DNA of 64,000 nt, from assembly GCF_000967865.1 (NCBI RefSeq), contig NZ_JXRU01000039.1:310001-374000 (forward strand). Reading direction: 5' to 3'. A model generated the notes under the pieces. It made no database searches. It was given only the letters and a program-made list of their open reading frames with translations, and was not told the origin of the DNA. Origin of the DNA: Microbacterium sp. SA39. Its GTDB lineage: Bacteria; Actinomycetota; Actinomycetes; Actinomycetales; Microbacteriaceae. The translations under genes and the position numbers were made by a program. This document shows positions 36,879 through 46,362 of the stretch, piece by piece; position 1 is the first letter of the stretch, and each line of letters starts with the position of its first letter.

Positions 36879-37900
36879 CCTCACCACTGCTGGACATCGA
36901 ACAACTCGTCGTTCGCTATCGCGGGCGCCGACTGGGCAAGAACGGCCTCACGGCAGTCGACCGCGTCGGCCTGACGGTGGGTGCGGGGGAGGTCGTGGCG
37001 CTGGTCGGCGAGTCGGGATGCGGCAAATCCACGCTCGCTCGCGCCGTCGTTCAGCTCGAGCGACCCGAATCGGGCACCATCCGCTTCGACGGACGCGACG
37101 TCACGGCCCTTCGCGGCCAGGCCAAGCGGGAATATCGCCGCTCGGTGTCGTACGTCTTCCAGGACCCGCTGTCGTCTCTCAGCCCGCGACAGACTGTCGG
37201 TGAGGCGATCGAGGAGCCGATGATCGTGCACCGCATCGGCACGCGCCAAGAGCGTCGAAAGCGCGTAGGGGACCTGCTCTCCCTGGTCGGCGCTCCGGAC
37301 AGTTGGTTCGATCGGCGCCCGGCGTCGCTGAGTGGTGGACAACGCCAGCGGGTCGCCATCGCACGTTCACTCGCTCTCTCCCCCCAGCTTCTCGTCTGCG
37401 ACGAGCCGCTCACTGCGCTCGACGTCTCGACCGCAGCTCAGATCGCGAAGGTGTTCACCGACCTGCAGCGCGAGCTCAGTCTCGCCTATCTCTTCATCGG
37501 TCACGACCTCGGAGTGGTGCGACGTCTGGCCGACCGCGTGGCGGTCATGCATCTCGGGCAGATCGTGGAGGTCGGCGCGTCGGATCGCGTGCTCGGCTCT
37601 CCCGCGCATCCGTACACGCGGGCGCTCGTGGACTCCATCCCGGTGCCCGATCCTGCGATCCAGCGCCAGCGGGTCAAGCTCGTCTTGCGCGGCGAGGTGC
37701 CGAGTCCGCTCGACCCGCCGAGCGGCTGCCGGTTCCGGACGAGGTGTCCGCACGCCTTCGAGCGCTGCGCCACCGAAGAGCCGGCCCTGCGAGAGGTGCC
37801 ACCGCCCGGAACGCGATCGGCTTGCCATCTGTGGGATCGAGCAGACGCGGCCGAGGTGATCTCGAGTCCGGACCGCGCACAACGGGCACCCGCGGCCTGA
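36875..37900 (+). CDS. ABC importer ATPase (DppF type)
   Basis: 341 residues. Walker A GESGCGKST (45-53), signature LSGGQRQRVAIAR, Walker B LLVCDEPLTALD. The C-terminal oligopeptide/dipeptide domain carries the four-Cys motif CRFRTRCPHAFERC plus Cys in SACHLW, which may hold an iron-sulfur cluster as in DppD. Last transport gene of the operon; the regulator follows after one base. Confidence 0.9.
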   Translation: MTSPLLDIEQLVVRYRGRRLGKNGLTAVDRVGLTVGAGEVVALVGESGCGKSTLARAVVQLERPESGTIRFDGRDVTALRGQAKREYRRSVSYVFQDPLSSLSPRQTVGEAIEEPMIVHRIGTRQERRKRVGDLLSLVGAPDSWFDRRPASLSGGQRQRVAIARSLALSPQLLVCDEPLTALDVSTAAQIAKVFTDLQRELSLAYLFIGHDLGVVRRLADRVAVMHLGQIVEVGASDRVLGSPAHPYTRALVDSIPVPDPAIQRQRVKLVLRGEVPSPLDPPSGCRFRTRCPHAFERCATEEPALREVPPPGTRSACHLWDRADAAEVISSPDRAQRAPAA

Positions 37901-37901
37901 G

Positions 37902-38732
37902 ATGCAGGCGCTGTCGCTGGTCGACGAACTGCATCGCCGGGCGGAGGCCGTACGCCTGACACCCGCGCACCGTCGGATACTGTCGTATCTCGTCGCGCAC
38001 GCGCACGAGGCACTCTTCCTTTCGACTCAGGAGCTCGCCTCGGCGGTCGGGGTGAGCCAGCCGTCGGTCACCCGTCTCGCCAGGGCACTCGGATTCGGCG
38101 GATACGCGGGTCTTCGTGAGGCCATGCAGGAGTGGACCCGCGATCCGGACGTCGGTGACCAGCGCGGCAAAGCAGGACGCATCATCAATCTGGAAAGCGC
38201 TCAGGTCGCCTCCCTCGGCGATCAGGTCGCCTCGCAGGTCATCGACGGCCTCGGTGCGGATCTGATGGGCTCCCCGCAGATCGTGATCGCCGGTTGGCGT
38301 GCCAGCAAGTATCTGCAGCACTATCTCGCCTACTTCGCACGAAAGATCCATACTTCGGTCGTCGAGATCGGCGACGACGACCTCGATGTGCTCGCTCGCG
38401 CACGACGCGCGGGCGCGACGCATGTGATCTTCCTCGTAATGCCGCGCTATCCGCGGGCGGCCATCGGTGCCATCCAGGTCGCGCAACGGCTCGGGTATTC
38501 GTGCGTCATCATCACGGATGCACTGTTCACGCCACCGGCGCCCACCGGGCCGAGCGACGTCGTCGTGAGGCTTCCGGTCGGCTCCGGAACGGTATTCGAC
38601 GCCCATCCGGCGGTACTGGTCTTCCTCTCCTTGCTCCTCGAGTCGATGTGCGACAGCGATGTACGCGGAGTCGACAGCCTGCTCGAATCGCTCGAGGACG
38701 ATGCCGAGCAACTCGAGACCTACTGGAGCTGA
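37902..38732 (+). CDS. RpiR/MurR family transcriptional regulator
   Basis: 276 residues. N-terminal HTH_6 domain (about 15-80, STQELASAVGVSQPSVTRLARALGFGGYAGLREAM) and a C-terminal SIS domain (about 110-250). RpiR proteins with SIS domains usually sense phosphorylated sugars, but some control ureide or allantoin genes. It lies one base after the importer operon, which suggests local control of that importer. Confidence 0.85.
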   Translation: MQALSLVDELHRRAEAVRLTPAHRRILSYLVAHAHEALFLSTQELASAVGVSQPSVTRLARALGFGGYAGLREAMQEWTRDPDVGDQRGKAGRIINLESAQVASLGDQVASQVIDGLGADLMGSPQIVIAGWRASKYLQHYLAYFARKIHTSVVEIGDDDLDVLARARRAGATHVIFLVMPRYPRAAIGAIQVAQRLGYSCVIITDALFTPPAPTGPSDVVVRLPVGSGTVFDAHPAVLVFLSLLLESMCDSDVRGVDSLLESLEDDAEQLETYWS

Positions 38733-38880
38733 GCGGCGCGCAGGAATCGTCAGGCCGCTGAGGTCGACCGGCGATCGCCGACGTCGGCGAGGGCCGCACA
38801 GCCCCCGGCATCCGCTGTCAGCCCGATCCCGTTGCGTTCCTCGCCTTCCGCACGGCCGACGGTCTGTCGCCGAGCGACGG

Positions 38881-38909
38881 TTGACGGCGCCCGAAAGCTC
38901 ACCTACACT
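38881..38909 (+). promoter_or_regulatory. Sigma-70-like promoter of the hyi operon
   Basis: TTGACG at 38881-38886 and TACACT at 38904-38909, spaced by 17 bases. Transcription would start near 38916, just ahead of the IclR-like site. Confidence 0.6.
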
Positions 38910-38929
38910 TTCATCAAGTAGAAAACAAC

Positions 38930-38946
38930 TTCCGCAATACGGAAAC
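38930..38946. promoter_or_regulatory. Probable IclR operator before hyi
   Basis: TTCCGCAATACGGAAAC: 5-base arms TTCCG/CGGAA around CAATA. A degenerate second copy (TTTCATCAAGTAGAAAAC) lies just upstream at 38909-38926, overlapping the -10. The site falls downstream of the predicted start point, fitting a repressor. Confidence 0.6.
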
Positions 38947-38969
38947 AACGGCGTGAAAGCGAGTGAACG

Positions 38970-39773
38970 ATGACGTACACGGTGAACTGCTCGATCCTCC
39001 TCACCGAGCTGCCGCTCCTCGAGCGCCCGGCCGCGGCGAAGGCCGCCGGCTTCGACGCCGTCGAGTTCTGGTGGCCGTTCTCGACCTCGGTCCCGCTCGA
39101 CAGCGAGGTCGATGCGTTCATCGCCGCCGTCCGTGACGCCGGCGTGCGCCTGACCGGACTGAACTTCAACGCGGGTGACATGCCCGGCGGTGACCGTGGA
39201 CTCCTCTCCTGGCCCGCCCGCGGCTCGGAGTTCCGCGACAACCTGGCCGTCGTCGCCGGCATCGGCGACATCCTCGGCACGAAGGGCTTCAACGCCCTCT
39301 ACGGCAACCGCATCGACGGCGTCGACCCGCGGGCACAGGATGCCGTCGCCGTCGAGAACCTCGCCGCGGCGTCCGCCGCCGTCGCGCCGATCGGCGGCAC
39401 CGTACTCGTCGAACCGGTGAGCGGCGCCGACCGGTACCCGCTGCGGACCGCCGCCGACGCCCTCGACGTGATCGACCACGTCCGCACCGCGACGGGTGCC
39501 CGCAACCTCGCCCTGCTGGCGGACTTCTACCACCTGTCCGTCAACGGCGACGACGTGCCCGCTGTCATCGAACAGCACGCCGCCTCGTTCGGCCACATCC
39601 AGATCGCGGACAACCCCGGCCGCGGTGCCCCCGGAACTGGAACCCTGCCGATCGAGGCCTGGGTCGCCCGCAGCCAGGAGCTCGGCTACTCCGGCTACAT
39701 CGGCCTCGAATACAAGGCGCCCATCGAGACCGCGTTCGCGTGGGCAGCCGAGAGCGTCAGCGCGACCCGCTGA
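38970..39773 (+). CDS. hyi: Hydroxypyruvate isomerase
   Basis: 267 residues, an AP-endonuclease-type TIM barrel. FDAVEFWWPF, the metal-binding Glu in LVEPVSG, LLADFYHL, HIQIADNPGR and IGLEYKAP follow the order found in Hyi. It interconverts hydroxypyruvate and tartronate semialdehyde. First gene of a likely operon of Hyi, GlxR, Gcl, and the kinase-allantoinase through urate oxidase. Confidence 0.9.
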   Translation: MTYTVNCSILLTELPLLERPAAAKAAGFDAVEFWWPFSTSVPLDSEVDAFIAAVRDAGVRLTGLNFNAGDMPGGDRGLLSWPARGSEFRDNLAVVAGIGDILGTKGFNALYGNRIDGVDPRAQDAVAVENLAAASAAVAPIGGTVLVEPVSGADRYPLRTAADALDVIDHVRTATGARNLALLADFYHLSVNGDDVPAVIEQHAASFGHIQIADNPGRGAPGTGTLPIEAWVARSQELGYSGYIGLEYKAPIETAFAWAAESVSATR

Positions 39774-39838
39774 CGCCGTCCCCCACCCCGACTCCCGGCA
39801 GCTGCCCGCTGCCGCCACCCCGTACAGAAGGAATCATC

Positions 39839-40717
39839 ATGAGCAGCATCGCCGTCATCGGTCTCGGAATCATGGGTCTTCCCATGGCCAAGAACCTCCT
39901 CAAGGCCGGACACACGGTCACCGGCTACAACCTCACGCAGGAGCGCATCGACGAACTCGTCGCCGCCGGCGGACAGGGCGCGAACGGGATCGCCGAGGCG
40001 GTCACGGACGCCGACGTCATCATCACCATGGTCCCGGACTCGCCGGATGTCGCCGCTGCGGTCCGCGGCGAGGACGGCATCTTCGCCCACGCCCGCAAGG
40101 GTGCGCTGTGGATCGACGCGTCCAGCATCCGTCCCGACGTCGCGAAGGAGCTCGCCGACGAGGCCGCCGCCCACGGACTGCGCGCGGTCGACGCCCCTGT
40201 CTCGGGCGGAGAGCAGGGCGCCATCGACGCTGTGCTGTCGATCATGGTCGGCGGCACCGCGGAGGACTTCGCCGATGCACTGACCGTGCTCGAGTCGGTC
40301 GGCAAGACCATCGTCCACGTCGGCCCCGCGGGCGCCGGCCAGACGGTCAAGGCCGCCAACCAGCTCATCGTCGCGGTCAACATCCAGGCTCTCGCCGAGG
40401 CGATCATCTTCCTCGAGGCCTTCGGCGTCGACACCGATGCCGCGCTCACGGTTCTCGGCGGCGGTCTCGCCGGTTCCAAGGTGCTCCAGCAGAAGGGCCA
40501 GAAGATGCTCGATCGCGACTTCGCGCCCGGCTTCCGCCTCGCCCTGCACAACAAGGACATGGGCATCATCACCGCGGCCGCACGACAGGCCGGCATCACG
40601 ATTCCCCTCGGCGCCCACGTGGCCCAGCTCGTCGGCTCGGCCGTGCAGCAGGGCGACGGCGGCCTCGACCACTCCGGCCTCTTCAAGCTGACCGCCGCGT
40701 CGGCCGGCCGCAGCTGA
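39839..40717 (+). CDS. glxR: Tartronate semialdehyde reductase
   Basis: 292 residues. NAD(P)-binding GLGIMGLPMAKN near residue 8, APVSGGEQGA substrate block, catalytic Lys region QTVKAANQLIV, and NKDMGI. This is the GlxR/GarR branch of beta-hydroxyacid dehydrogenases; it reduces tartronate semialdehyde to D-glycerate. GAAGGAATC precedes the ATG. It follows hyi by 65 bases and precedes gcl. Confidence 0.92.
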   Translation: MSSIAVIGLGIMGLPMAKNLLKAGHTVTGYNLTQERIDELVAAGGQGANGIAEAVTDADVIITMVPDSPDVAAAVRGEDGIFAHARKGALWIDASSIRPDVAKELADEAAAHGLRAVDAPVSGGEQGAIDAVLSIMVGGTAEDFADALTVLESVGKTIVHVGPAGAGQTVKAANQLIVAVNIQALAEAIIFLEAFGVDTDAALTVLGGGLAGSKVLQQKGQKMLDRDFAPGFRLALHNKDMGIITAAARQAGITIPLGAHVAQLVGSAVQQGDGGLDHSGLFKLTAASAGRS

Positions 40718-40756
40718 CCCTCCGGGCTCAGCGACCCGATTTTCTAGGAGACTCTC

Positions 40757-42538
40757 ATGACTCGTATGCGTGCGGTCGATGCCGCCGTGGCCATCCTGGT
40801 GAAGGAGGGCGCCACCGAGGCGTTCGGCCTTCCGGGAGCTGCCATCAACCCGTTCTACTCCGCGATGCGCGCCAACGGCGGCATCCGGCACACCCTCGCC
40901 CGTCACGTCGAGGGCGCCAGCCACATGGCCGACGGCTACACCCGCTCGGCCGACGGCAACATCGGCGTCTGCATCGGCACCTCCGGTCCCGCCGGAACCG
41001 ACATGATCACCGGGCTGTACGCCGCGTGGGCTGACTCGCTGCCGATCCTCTGCATCACCGGTCAGGCGCCGGTGGCGAAGCTGCACAAGGAGGACTTCCA
41101 GGCCGTCGACATCGAGACCATCGCGAAGCCGCTGACGAAGATGGCGATGACGGTGCTCGAGGCCGCGCAGGTTCCCGGTGCCTTCCAGAAGGCGTTCCAG
41201 CTGATGCGCGAGGGGCGTCCGGGTCCGGTTCTGATCGACCTGCCGATCGACGTGCAGCAGACCGAGATCGAGTTCGACATCGACACCTACGAGCCGCTGC
41301 CGATCGCGAAGCCGATCACCTCGCGCCGTCAGGCCGAGAAGGCGATCGACATGCTCACCGCGAGTGCGCGTCCGCTGATCGTCGCCGGTGGCGGCATCAT
41401 CAACGCCGGAGCATCCGCTCAGCTCGTCGAGCTGGCCGAGGTGCTGAACGTTCCCGTGATCCCGACCCTGATGGGCTGGGGCACGATCCCCGACGACCAC
41501 GAGCTGAACGCGGGCATGGCGGGCCTGCAGACCTCGCACCGCTACGGCAACGCGACGCTGCTCGCATCCGACTTCGTGATCGGCATCGGCAACCGTTGGG
41601 CGAACCGCCACACCGGCACCGTCGACAAGTACACGGCGGGTCGCACCTTCGTGCACGTCGACATCGAGCCCACGCAGATCGGCCGCGTGTTCGCGCCCGA
41701 TCTCGGGATCGTGTCGGATGCCGGTGCGGCACTCGACGCGTTCCTCGAGGTCGCCCGTGAGCGGCGGGCCGCCGGCACCCTGCCGGACTACTCGGACTGG
41801 GCAGCGGAGAGTCGCGAGCGCAAGGCGACCCTGCAGCGCAAGACGCACTACGACGACGTGCCGATGAAGCCGCAGCGCGTGTACGAGGAGATGAACCGCG
41901 CCTTCGGCGAGGACGTCACCTACGTCACGACGATCGGCCTGTCGCAGATCGCCGGAGCCCAGTTGCTGCACGTGTACGGTCCGCGCAAGTGGATCAACGC
42001 GGCGCAGGCCGGGCCCCTCGGCTGGACCGGTCCTGCGGCCCTCGGTGTCGTTCGCGGCAAGCCGGGCGAGACGGTCGTCGCGCTCTCGGGCGACTACGAC
42101 TTCCAGTTCATGGTCGAGGAGCTCGCGGTGGGTGCGCAGCACAAGCTGCCGTACATTCACGTCGTGGTCAACAACAGCTACCTCGGCCTGATCCGTCAGG
42201 CGCAGCGCGGGTTCGAGATGGACTTCGAGGTGTCGCTCGCGTTCGAGAACGTGAACTCGCCCGAGACCAACGGCTACGGCGTCGATCACATCAAGGTGGC
42301 CGAGGGTCTCGGCTGCAAGGCGATCCGCGTGGAGCGTCCGGAAGACCTTGCCGCCGCCTTCGCCGAGGCGAAGGCGCTGACCGAGGAGTTCCAGGTGCCC
42401 GTGGTCGTCGAGGCGATCCTCGAGCGCGTCACGAATATCCCGATGGGGACCGAGCTCGAGAACGTCAACGAGTTCGGCGAGCTCGCCCTCACGCCGGAGG
42501 ACGCTCCGACCGCGATCGTCTCCCTCGCCAGGGTCTGA
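40757..42538 (+). CDS. gcl: Glyoxylate carboligase
   Basis: 593 residues, a thiamine-diphosphate enzyme. The place of the usual catalytic Glu near residue 50 has [15 protein letters not shown], with Val before Glu as in Gcl-type proteins. The ThDP motif [17 protein letters not shown]...[10 protein letters not shown] is intact. It joins two glyoxylates to tartronate semialdehyde with loss of CO2. AGGAG lies eight bases before ATG. It ends one base before the kinase-allantoinase gene. Confidence 0.93.
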   Translation: MTRMRAVDAAVAILVKEGATEAFGLPGAAINPFYSAMRANGGIRHTLARHVEGASHMADGYTRSADGNIGVCIGTSGPAGTDMITGLYAAWADSLPILCITGQAPVAKLHKEDFQAVDIETIAKPLTKMAMTVLEAAQVPGAFQKAFQLMREGRPGPVLIDLPIDVQQTEIEFDIDTYEPLPIAKPITSRRQAEKAIDMLTASARPLIVAGGGIINAGASAQLVELAEVLNVPVIPTLMGWGTIPDDHELNAGMAGLQTSHRYGNATLLASDFVIGIGNRWANRHTGTVDKYTAGRTFVHVDIEPTQIGRVFAPDLGIVSDAGAALDAFLEVARERRAAGTLPDYSDWAAESRERKATLQRKTHYDDVPMKPQRVYEEMNRAFGEDVTYVTTIGLSQIAGAQLLHVYGPRKWINAAQAGPLGWTGPAALGVVRGKPGETVVALSGDYDFQFMVEELAVGAQHKLPYIHVVVNNSYLGLIRQAQRGFEMDFEVSLAFENVNSPETNGYGVDHIKVAEGLGCKAIRVERPEDLAAAFAEAKALTEEFQVPVVVEAILERVTNIPMGTELENVNEFGELALTPEDAPTAIVSLARV

Positions 42539-42539
42539 C

Positions 42540-45026
42540 ATGCGTCTGATCGTTGCCCCTGACAAGTTCAAGGGGTCGCTCACGGCTCCCGAGGTGGCCG
42601 ACAGGTTCGCCTCGGGGGCCCGCCGCGCCGACCCCTCGATCGAGGTCATCGCGATCCCCGTCGCCGACGGTGGGGAAGGCACGCTCGATGCCGCGCTCGC
42701 CGCGGGCTACGAGTCGCGCTCCGCCTCGGTGGCGGGACCGACCGGGGTGACGATCGAGGCCGCGTTCGCCGTGCGCGACGGTGAGGCCGTGATCGAGATG
42801 GCCCGTGCCTCCGGGCTCGATCTGCTCCCGGAGGGGCGGAAGGATCCCCTCGGTGCGACGAGCCTCGGCACGGGTCAGCTCATCAGCGCCGCGCTGAATG
42901 CCGGATGCCGGCGGATCGTCGTCGGCATCGGTGGGAGTGCGTGCACAGACGGCGGGGCGGGTCTGCTGGTGGGTCTCGGAGCGCGTCTGCTGGATGAGTC
43001 GGACGTAGAGCTTCCGCTCGGCGGCGCCCTGACCGCGCTCGCGCGGGTGGATCTGAGTGGTCTCGATGATCGACTGACGGATGCCGAGATCATCCTCGCC
43101 AGCGATGTCGACAACCCGCTGGTGGGACGTCGCGGGGCCGCGGTGGTGTTCGGCCCGCAGAAGGGCGCATCGCCCGCCGATGTCGCCGAGTTGGATGCCG
43201 GGCTCGGGCGTCTCGTCACGGTGTTGGATGCCGCGGACGGACTGCCCGTCACCGCATCGACGGCCGCTGCCGCCGAGGGAGCGGGGGCCGCCGGTGGTGT
43301 GGGTTTCGCCGCCATCGCCCTCGGCGCCACCCGCCTACCCGGTATCGACGTGGTCCTCGAATTCACCGGTCTCGCCGACCGGCTGCACGGCGCCGATGCG
43401 GTGATCACGGGCGAGGGCAGCCTGGACGAGCAGAGCCTGATGGGCAAGACGCCGATCGGCGTGGCCCGTTCGGCCGCGGTCGCCGCGGTGCCGGTCTACG
43501 CGGTCTGCGGTCGCACCACCCTCTCGCCGACGCAGATCGCCGAGGCCGGATTCGCCGGCGTGCGGGCTCTGTCGGAGATCGAGCCCGATCCGGCGCGCAG
43601 CATCGAGAACGCGGGGGAGCTGCTGGAGCAGCTCGCCGAGGATCTGGTCCGGTCGCTCACGACGGCGTCGCCCGAGGACCGCTTCGACCTGGTGCTGCGC
43701 GGCCGCGCGCTCGTCGACGGTTCCTTCGCCGATGTCGAGATCGGCGTGCGGGAAGGCCTGATCGCCCGGATCGCGCCGCAGGGCCTCGGCCTCGACGCGC
43801 AGCAGATCGTCGAGCTCGCCGCCGACGAGGTGCTGCTGCCCGGACTCGTCGACACCCACGTGCACGTCAACGAGCCCGGTCGCACCGAGTGGGAGGGCTT
43901 CGAGTCCGCCACCCGGGCCGCGGCCGCCGGCGGTGTGACCACGATCGTCGACATGCCGCTCAACAGCATCCCTCCCACGGTCTCGGTCGAAGCCCTCGCG
44001 GTGAAGCGCGCGGTCGCCGAGGGGCGCGTCTTCGTCGACGTGGGCTTCTGGGGCGGCGTCATCCCGGGCAACATCGACGAGCTCGCGCCCCTGCACGACG
44101 AGGGCGTGTACGGCTTCAAGTGCTTCCTGCTGCCGTCCGGCGTCGACGAGTTCCCCGACGTCTCGGTCGACGAGATGCGCGAGGCCATGGGCGTGCTCGC
44201 CGAACTCGACTCGCTGCTGGTCGTGCACGCCGAAGACGCGCACATCATCGAGGACTCGATCCAGCCAGGCAGCCGCGAGTACGCGCCGTTCCTCGCCTCG
44301 CGTCCGCGCTCGGCGGAGGATGCCGCGATCGCCGAGGTCATCCGCGGCGCCGCCGACACCGGGGTGCGCGCCCACGTGCTGCACCTCTCGAACGCCGACT
44401 CGCTCGGCCGCATCGCCGCGGCGCGTGCCGACGGGGTCGACCTGACCGTCGAGACCTGCCCGCACTACCTGACGCTCGCGGCCGAGGACATCCCCGACGG
44501 CAGCACCGCATTCAAGTGCTGCCCGCCGATCCGCGAAGAGGACAACCGCGACGAGCTGTGGGGCGGTCTCGCCGCCGGCACGATCGATTTCGTCGTCTCG
44601 GACCACTCGCCGTCGACGCCCGAGCTCAAGTTCGCCGGAGACGGCGACTTCTCGGTCGCCTGGGGCGGGATCGCCTCGCTGCAGCTGGGACTGCCCCTGA
44701 TCTGGACCGAGGGGCGGCGGCGCGGGCTCACGCTCGAGCACGTCGTGTCGCTCATGTCGGAGAAGCCCGCGGCCCGCGTCGGCCTCGAGGGCAAGGGCCG
44801 GATCGCAGACGGCTTCGCCGCGGACTTCGCGGTCTTCGCCCCGGAACAGACATTCCGAGTGGATGCCGCGGCTCTCGCACACCGGCATCCGATCACCCCC
44901 TACGACGGTCGCGAACTCAGCGGCGTCGTGCGCACGACCTACCTCGCCGGCGTGCCGGTGACGGCGGATGTGCCGCGCGGACGCCTGCTGCGTCGCAGCC
45001 GCGTCGAGATTGGAGCACGCACATGA
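42540..45026 (+). CDS. Fused glycerate kinase-allantoinase
   Basis: 828 residues in one uninterrupted frame. Residues 1-373 are a full glycerate kinase of the GlxK/GarK type (IVAPDKFKGSL, GIGGSACTDGGAG, DAVITGEGSLDEQS). Residues 374-828 are a full allantoinase: metal ligands HVH in DTHVHVNEPG, carbamylated Lys in YGFKCFL, His in HVLHLSN and Asp in SDHSPSTPE. The join reads VRSLTTASPEDRF with no linker. There is no ATG, GTG or ribosome-binding site there, although an ACG (43659) sits where an allantoinase start would be. It would act at two distant steps: allantoin to allantoate, and glycerate to phosphoglycerate. Confidence 0.85.
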   Translation: MRLIVAPDKFKGSLTAPEVADRFASGARRADPSIEVIAIPVADGGEGTLDAALAAGYESRSASVAGPTGVTIEAAFAVRDGEAVIEMARASGLDLLPEGRKDPLGATSLGTGQLISAALNAGCRRIVVGIGGSACTDGGAGLLVGLGARLLDESDVELPLGGALTALARVDLSGLDDRLTDAEIILASDVDNPLVGRRGAAVVFGPQKGASPADVAELDAGLGRLVTVLDAADGLPVTASTAAAAEGAGAAGGVGFAAIALGATRLPGIDVVLEFTGLADRLHGADAVITGEGSLDEQSLMGKTPIGVARSAAVAAVPVYAVCGRTTLSPTQIAEAGFAGVRALSEIEPDPARSIENAGELLEQLAEDLVRSLTTASPEDRFDLVLRGRALVDGSFADVEIGVREGLIARIAPQGLGLDAQQIVELAADEVLLPGLVDTHVHVNEPGRTEWEGFESATRAAAAGGVTTIVDMPLNSIPPTVSVEALAVKRAVAEGRVFVDVGFWGGVIPGNIDELAPLHDEGVYGFKCFLLPSGVDEFPDVSVDEMREAMGVLAELDSLLVVHAEDAHIIEDSIQPGSREYAPFLASRPRSAEDAAIAEVIRGAADTGVRAHVLHLSNADSLGRIAAARADGVDLTVETCPHYLTLAAEDIPDGSTAFKCCPPIREEDNRDELWGGLAAGTIDFVVSDHSPSTPELKFAGDGDFSVAWGGIASLQLGLPLIWTEGRRRGLTLEHVVSLMSEKPAARVGLEGKGRIADGFAADFAVFAPEQTFRVDAAALAHRHPITPYDGRELSGVVRTTYLAGVPVTADVPRGRLLRRSRVEIGART

Positions 45027-45517
45027 TCAATTCGTCCGAGGAGCTCGAGGTCGGCCAGGAGGCGCCCGACTTCACCCTGACCGATGCGACGGGCGCCACC
45101 CGCACGCTCTCCGAGCTGCGCGGCACTCCCGCGATCGTCTACTTCTACCCGGCCGCGTTCACTCCCGGCTGCACGACCGAGGCGTGCGACTTCCGCGACA
45201 ACCTCGGTGCGTTCCAGAGTGCCGGTTACGTCGTGCTGGGCATCTCGCCCGATCCGGCATCCCGTCTCGCCGAATTCGCCGACGCCGAGCAGCTGAGTTT
45301 CCCGCTGCTGTCGGACGAGGATGCCGCCACGGCGAAGGCCTGGGGCGCGTGGGGTCAGAAGACGGTCAACGGGCGCACGTTCGACGGGGTGATCCGCAGC
45401 ACGATCGTCGTCGATGCCGAGGGTGTCGTGTCCGCCGTGGAGTACAACGTCGACCCGAACGGACACGTCGCGCGTCTCCGCGAGGCGCTCGCGGTCGGAT
45501 CGGGAGGGTCAGAGTGA
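45023..45517 (+). CDS. bcp: Thiol peroxiredoxin (BCP/PrxQ type)
   Basis: 164 residues, thioredoxin fold. Peroxidatic Cys50 in TPGCTTEAC and a resolving Cys55 five residues later, the PrxQ pattern. It reduces hydrogen peroxide using thioredoxin. Translation is coupled to the genes on both sides. Urate oxidase, encoded three genes downstream, makes one H2O2 per urate, so this peroxidase probably protects the pathway. Confidence 0.9.
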   Translation: MINSSEELEVGQEAPDFTLTDATGATRTLSELRGTPAIVYFYPAAFTPGCTTEACDFRDNLGAFQSAGYVVLGISPDPASRLAEFADAEQLSFPLLSDEDAATAKAWGAWGQKTVNGRTFDGVIRSTIVVDAEGVVSAVEYNVDPNGHVARLREALAVGSGGSE

Positions 45518-46014
45518 TGCTGCTCGAAGAGTTCAACCGGGCCGACCGCGATGAGGCCGTCGCGGCTCTCCGCCCCTGCGTCGATGTCGGCCGCTGGTAC
45601 GAGGGACTCGTCGATCGCCGGCCGTTCCCCTCGATCGAGGCGCTCGTGACGCAGGCGACCGTGGTCGCCGAGCCGTTCACTCCCCGCGAGATCGCGTCCG
45701 CGCTGGCGCACCACCCGCGCATCGGTGAGCGGTCGCAGGGCGACAGCCGCGAATCGACGCTGTCGCGCTCGGAGCAGGCGGGGGTCGATCCCTCGGATGC
45801 TGAGATCCAGGAAGCGCTCCGCGCCGGGAACATCGCCTACGAGGAACGATTCGGGCGGGTCTTCCTGATCCGTGCCGCCGGGCGCAGCGCCGCCGAGATC
45901 CTGGCGAGCCTGCAGGAGCGCCTGCAGAACGACCCCGAGGTCGAAGACCTCGTCGTGGCAGAGCAGCTGAGCGAGATCGCACTGCTCCGACTGAGAGGAA
46001 CCGTGACCGCATGA
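45517..46014 (+). CDS. OHCU decarboxylase
   Basis: 165 residues, all-helical. The motif AHHPRIGE with catalytic His66, plus EERFGRVFLIRAAGRSA and the C-terminal EIALLRLRG, identify 2-oxo-4-hydroxy-4-carboxy-5-ureidoimidazoline decarboxylase. It gives (S)-allantoin stereospecifically. The start ATG overlaps the peroxiredoxin stop (TGATG). Confidence 0.92.
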   Translation: MLLEEFNRADRDEAVAALRPCVDVGRWYEGLVDRRPFPSIEALVTQATVVAEPFTPREIASALAHHPRIGERSQGDSRESTLSRSEQAGVDPSDAEIQEALRAGNIAYEERFGRVFLIRAAGRSAAEILASLQERLQNDPEVEDLVVAEQLSEIALLRLRGTVTA

Positions 46015-46355
46015 CCACCGTCTCGCACATCACCACGCATGTGCTCGATACCGTCCGGGGGCTGCCGGCTCCGGGCGTGGCCGTCGAGCTCTTCGCCCTC
46101 CGCGAGGGGGAGTGGGAGCCGATCGCGGATGCCGTGACGGATGCCGACGGCCGAGCGAAGCAGCTCGGGCCGGAGGCGCTTCCGTCGGGCTCATACCGGC
46201 TCCGCTTCGACACCGGCGCCTACTTCGCCGCGACTGACACCCCGACCTTTTTCCCCGAAGTCCTGCTCGCGTTCGTCGTCGATGACGAGGCTCGGCACTA
46301 TCACGTGCCGCTGCTGTTGAGCCCCTTCGCCTATTCGACCTACCGAGGAAGCTAG
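46011..46355 (+). CDS. 5-hydroxyisourate hydrolase
   Basis: 114 residues, transthyretin-like. HVLDTVRGLPAPGV at the start, catalytic His10, an Arg in GSYRLRFD, HYHVPLLLSPF and the C-terminal YRGS are all diagnostic. It opens 5-hydroxyisourate to OHCU. Overlaps the decarboxylase by ATGA. Confidence 0.95.
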   Translation: MTTVSHITTHVLDTVRGLPAPGVAVELFALREGEWEPIADAVTDADGRAKQLGPEALPSGSYRLRFDTGAYFAATDTPTFFPEVLLAFVVDDEARHYHVPLLLSPFAYSTYRGS

Positions 46356-46362
46356 AGAGATC

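Noticed and set aside
39695..42682. A 995-codon frame antisense to glxR and gcl
   Set aside because: Repetitive Asp/Gly/Arg/Val composition with no domain; the plus-strand genes are unmistakable.
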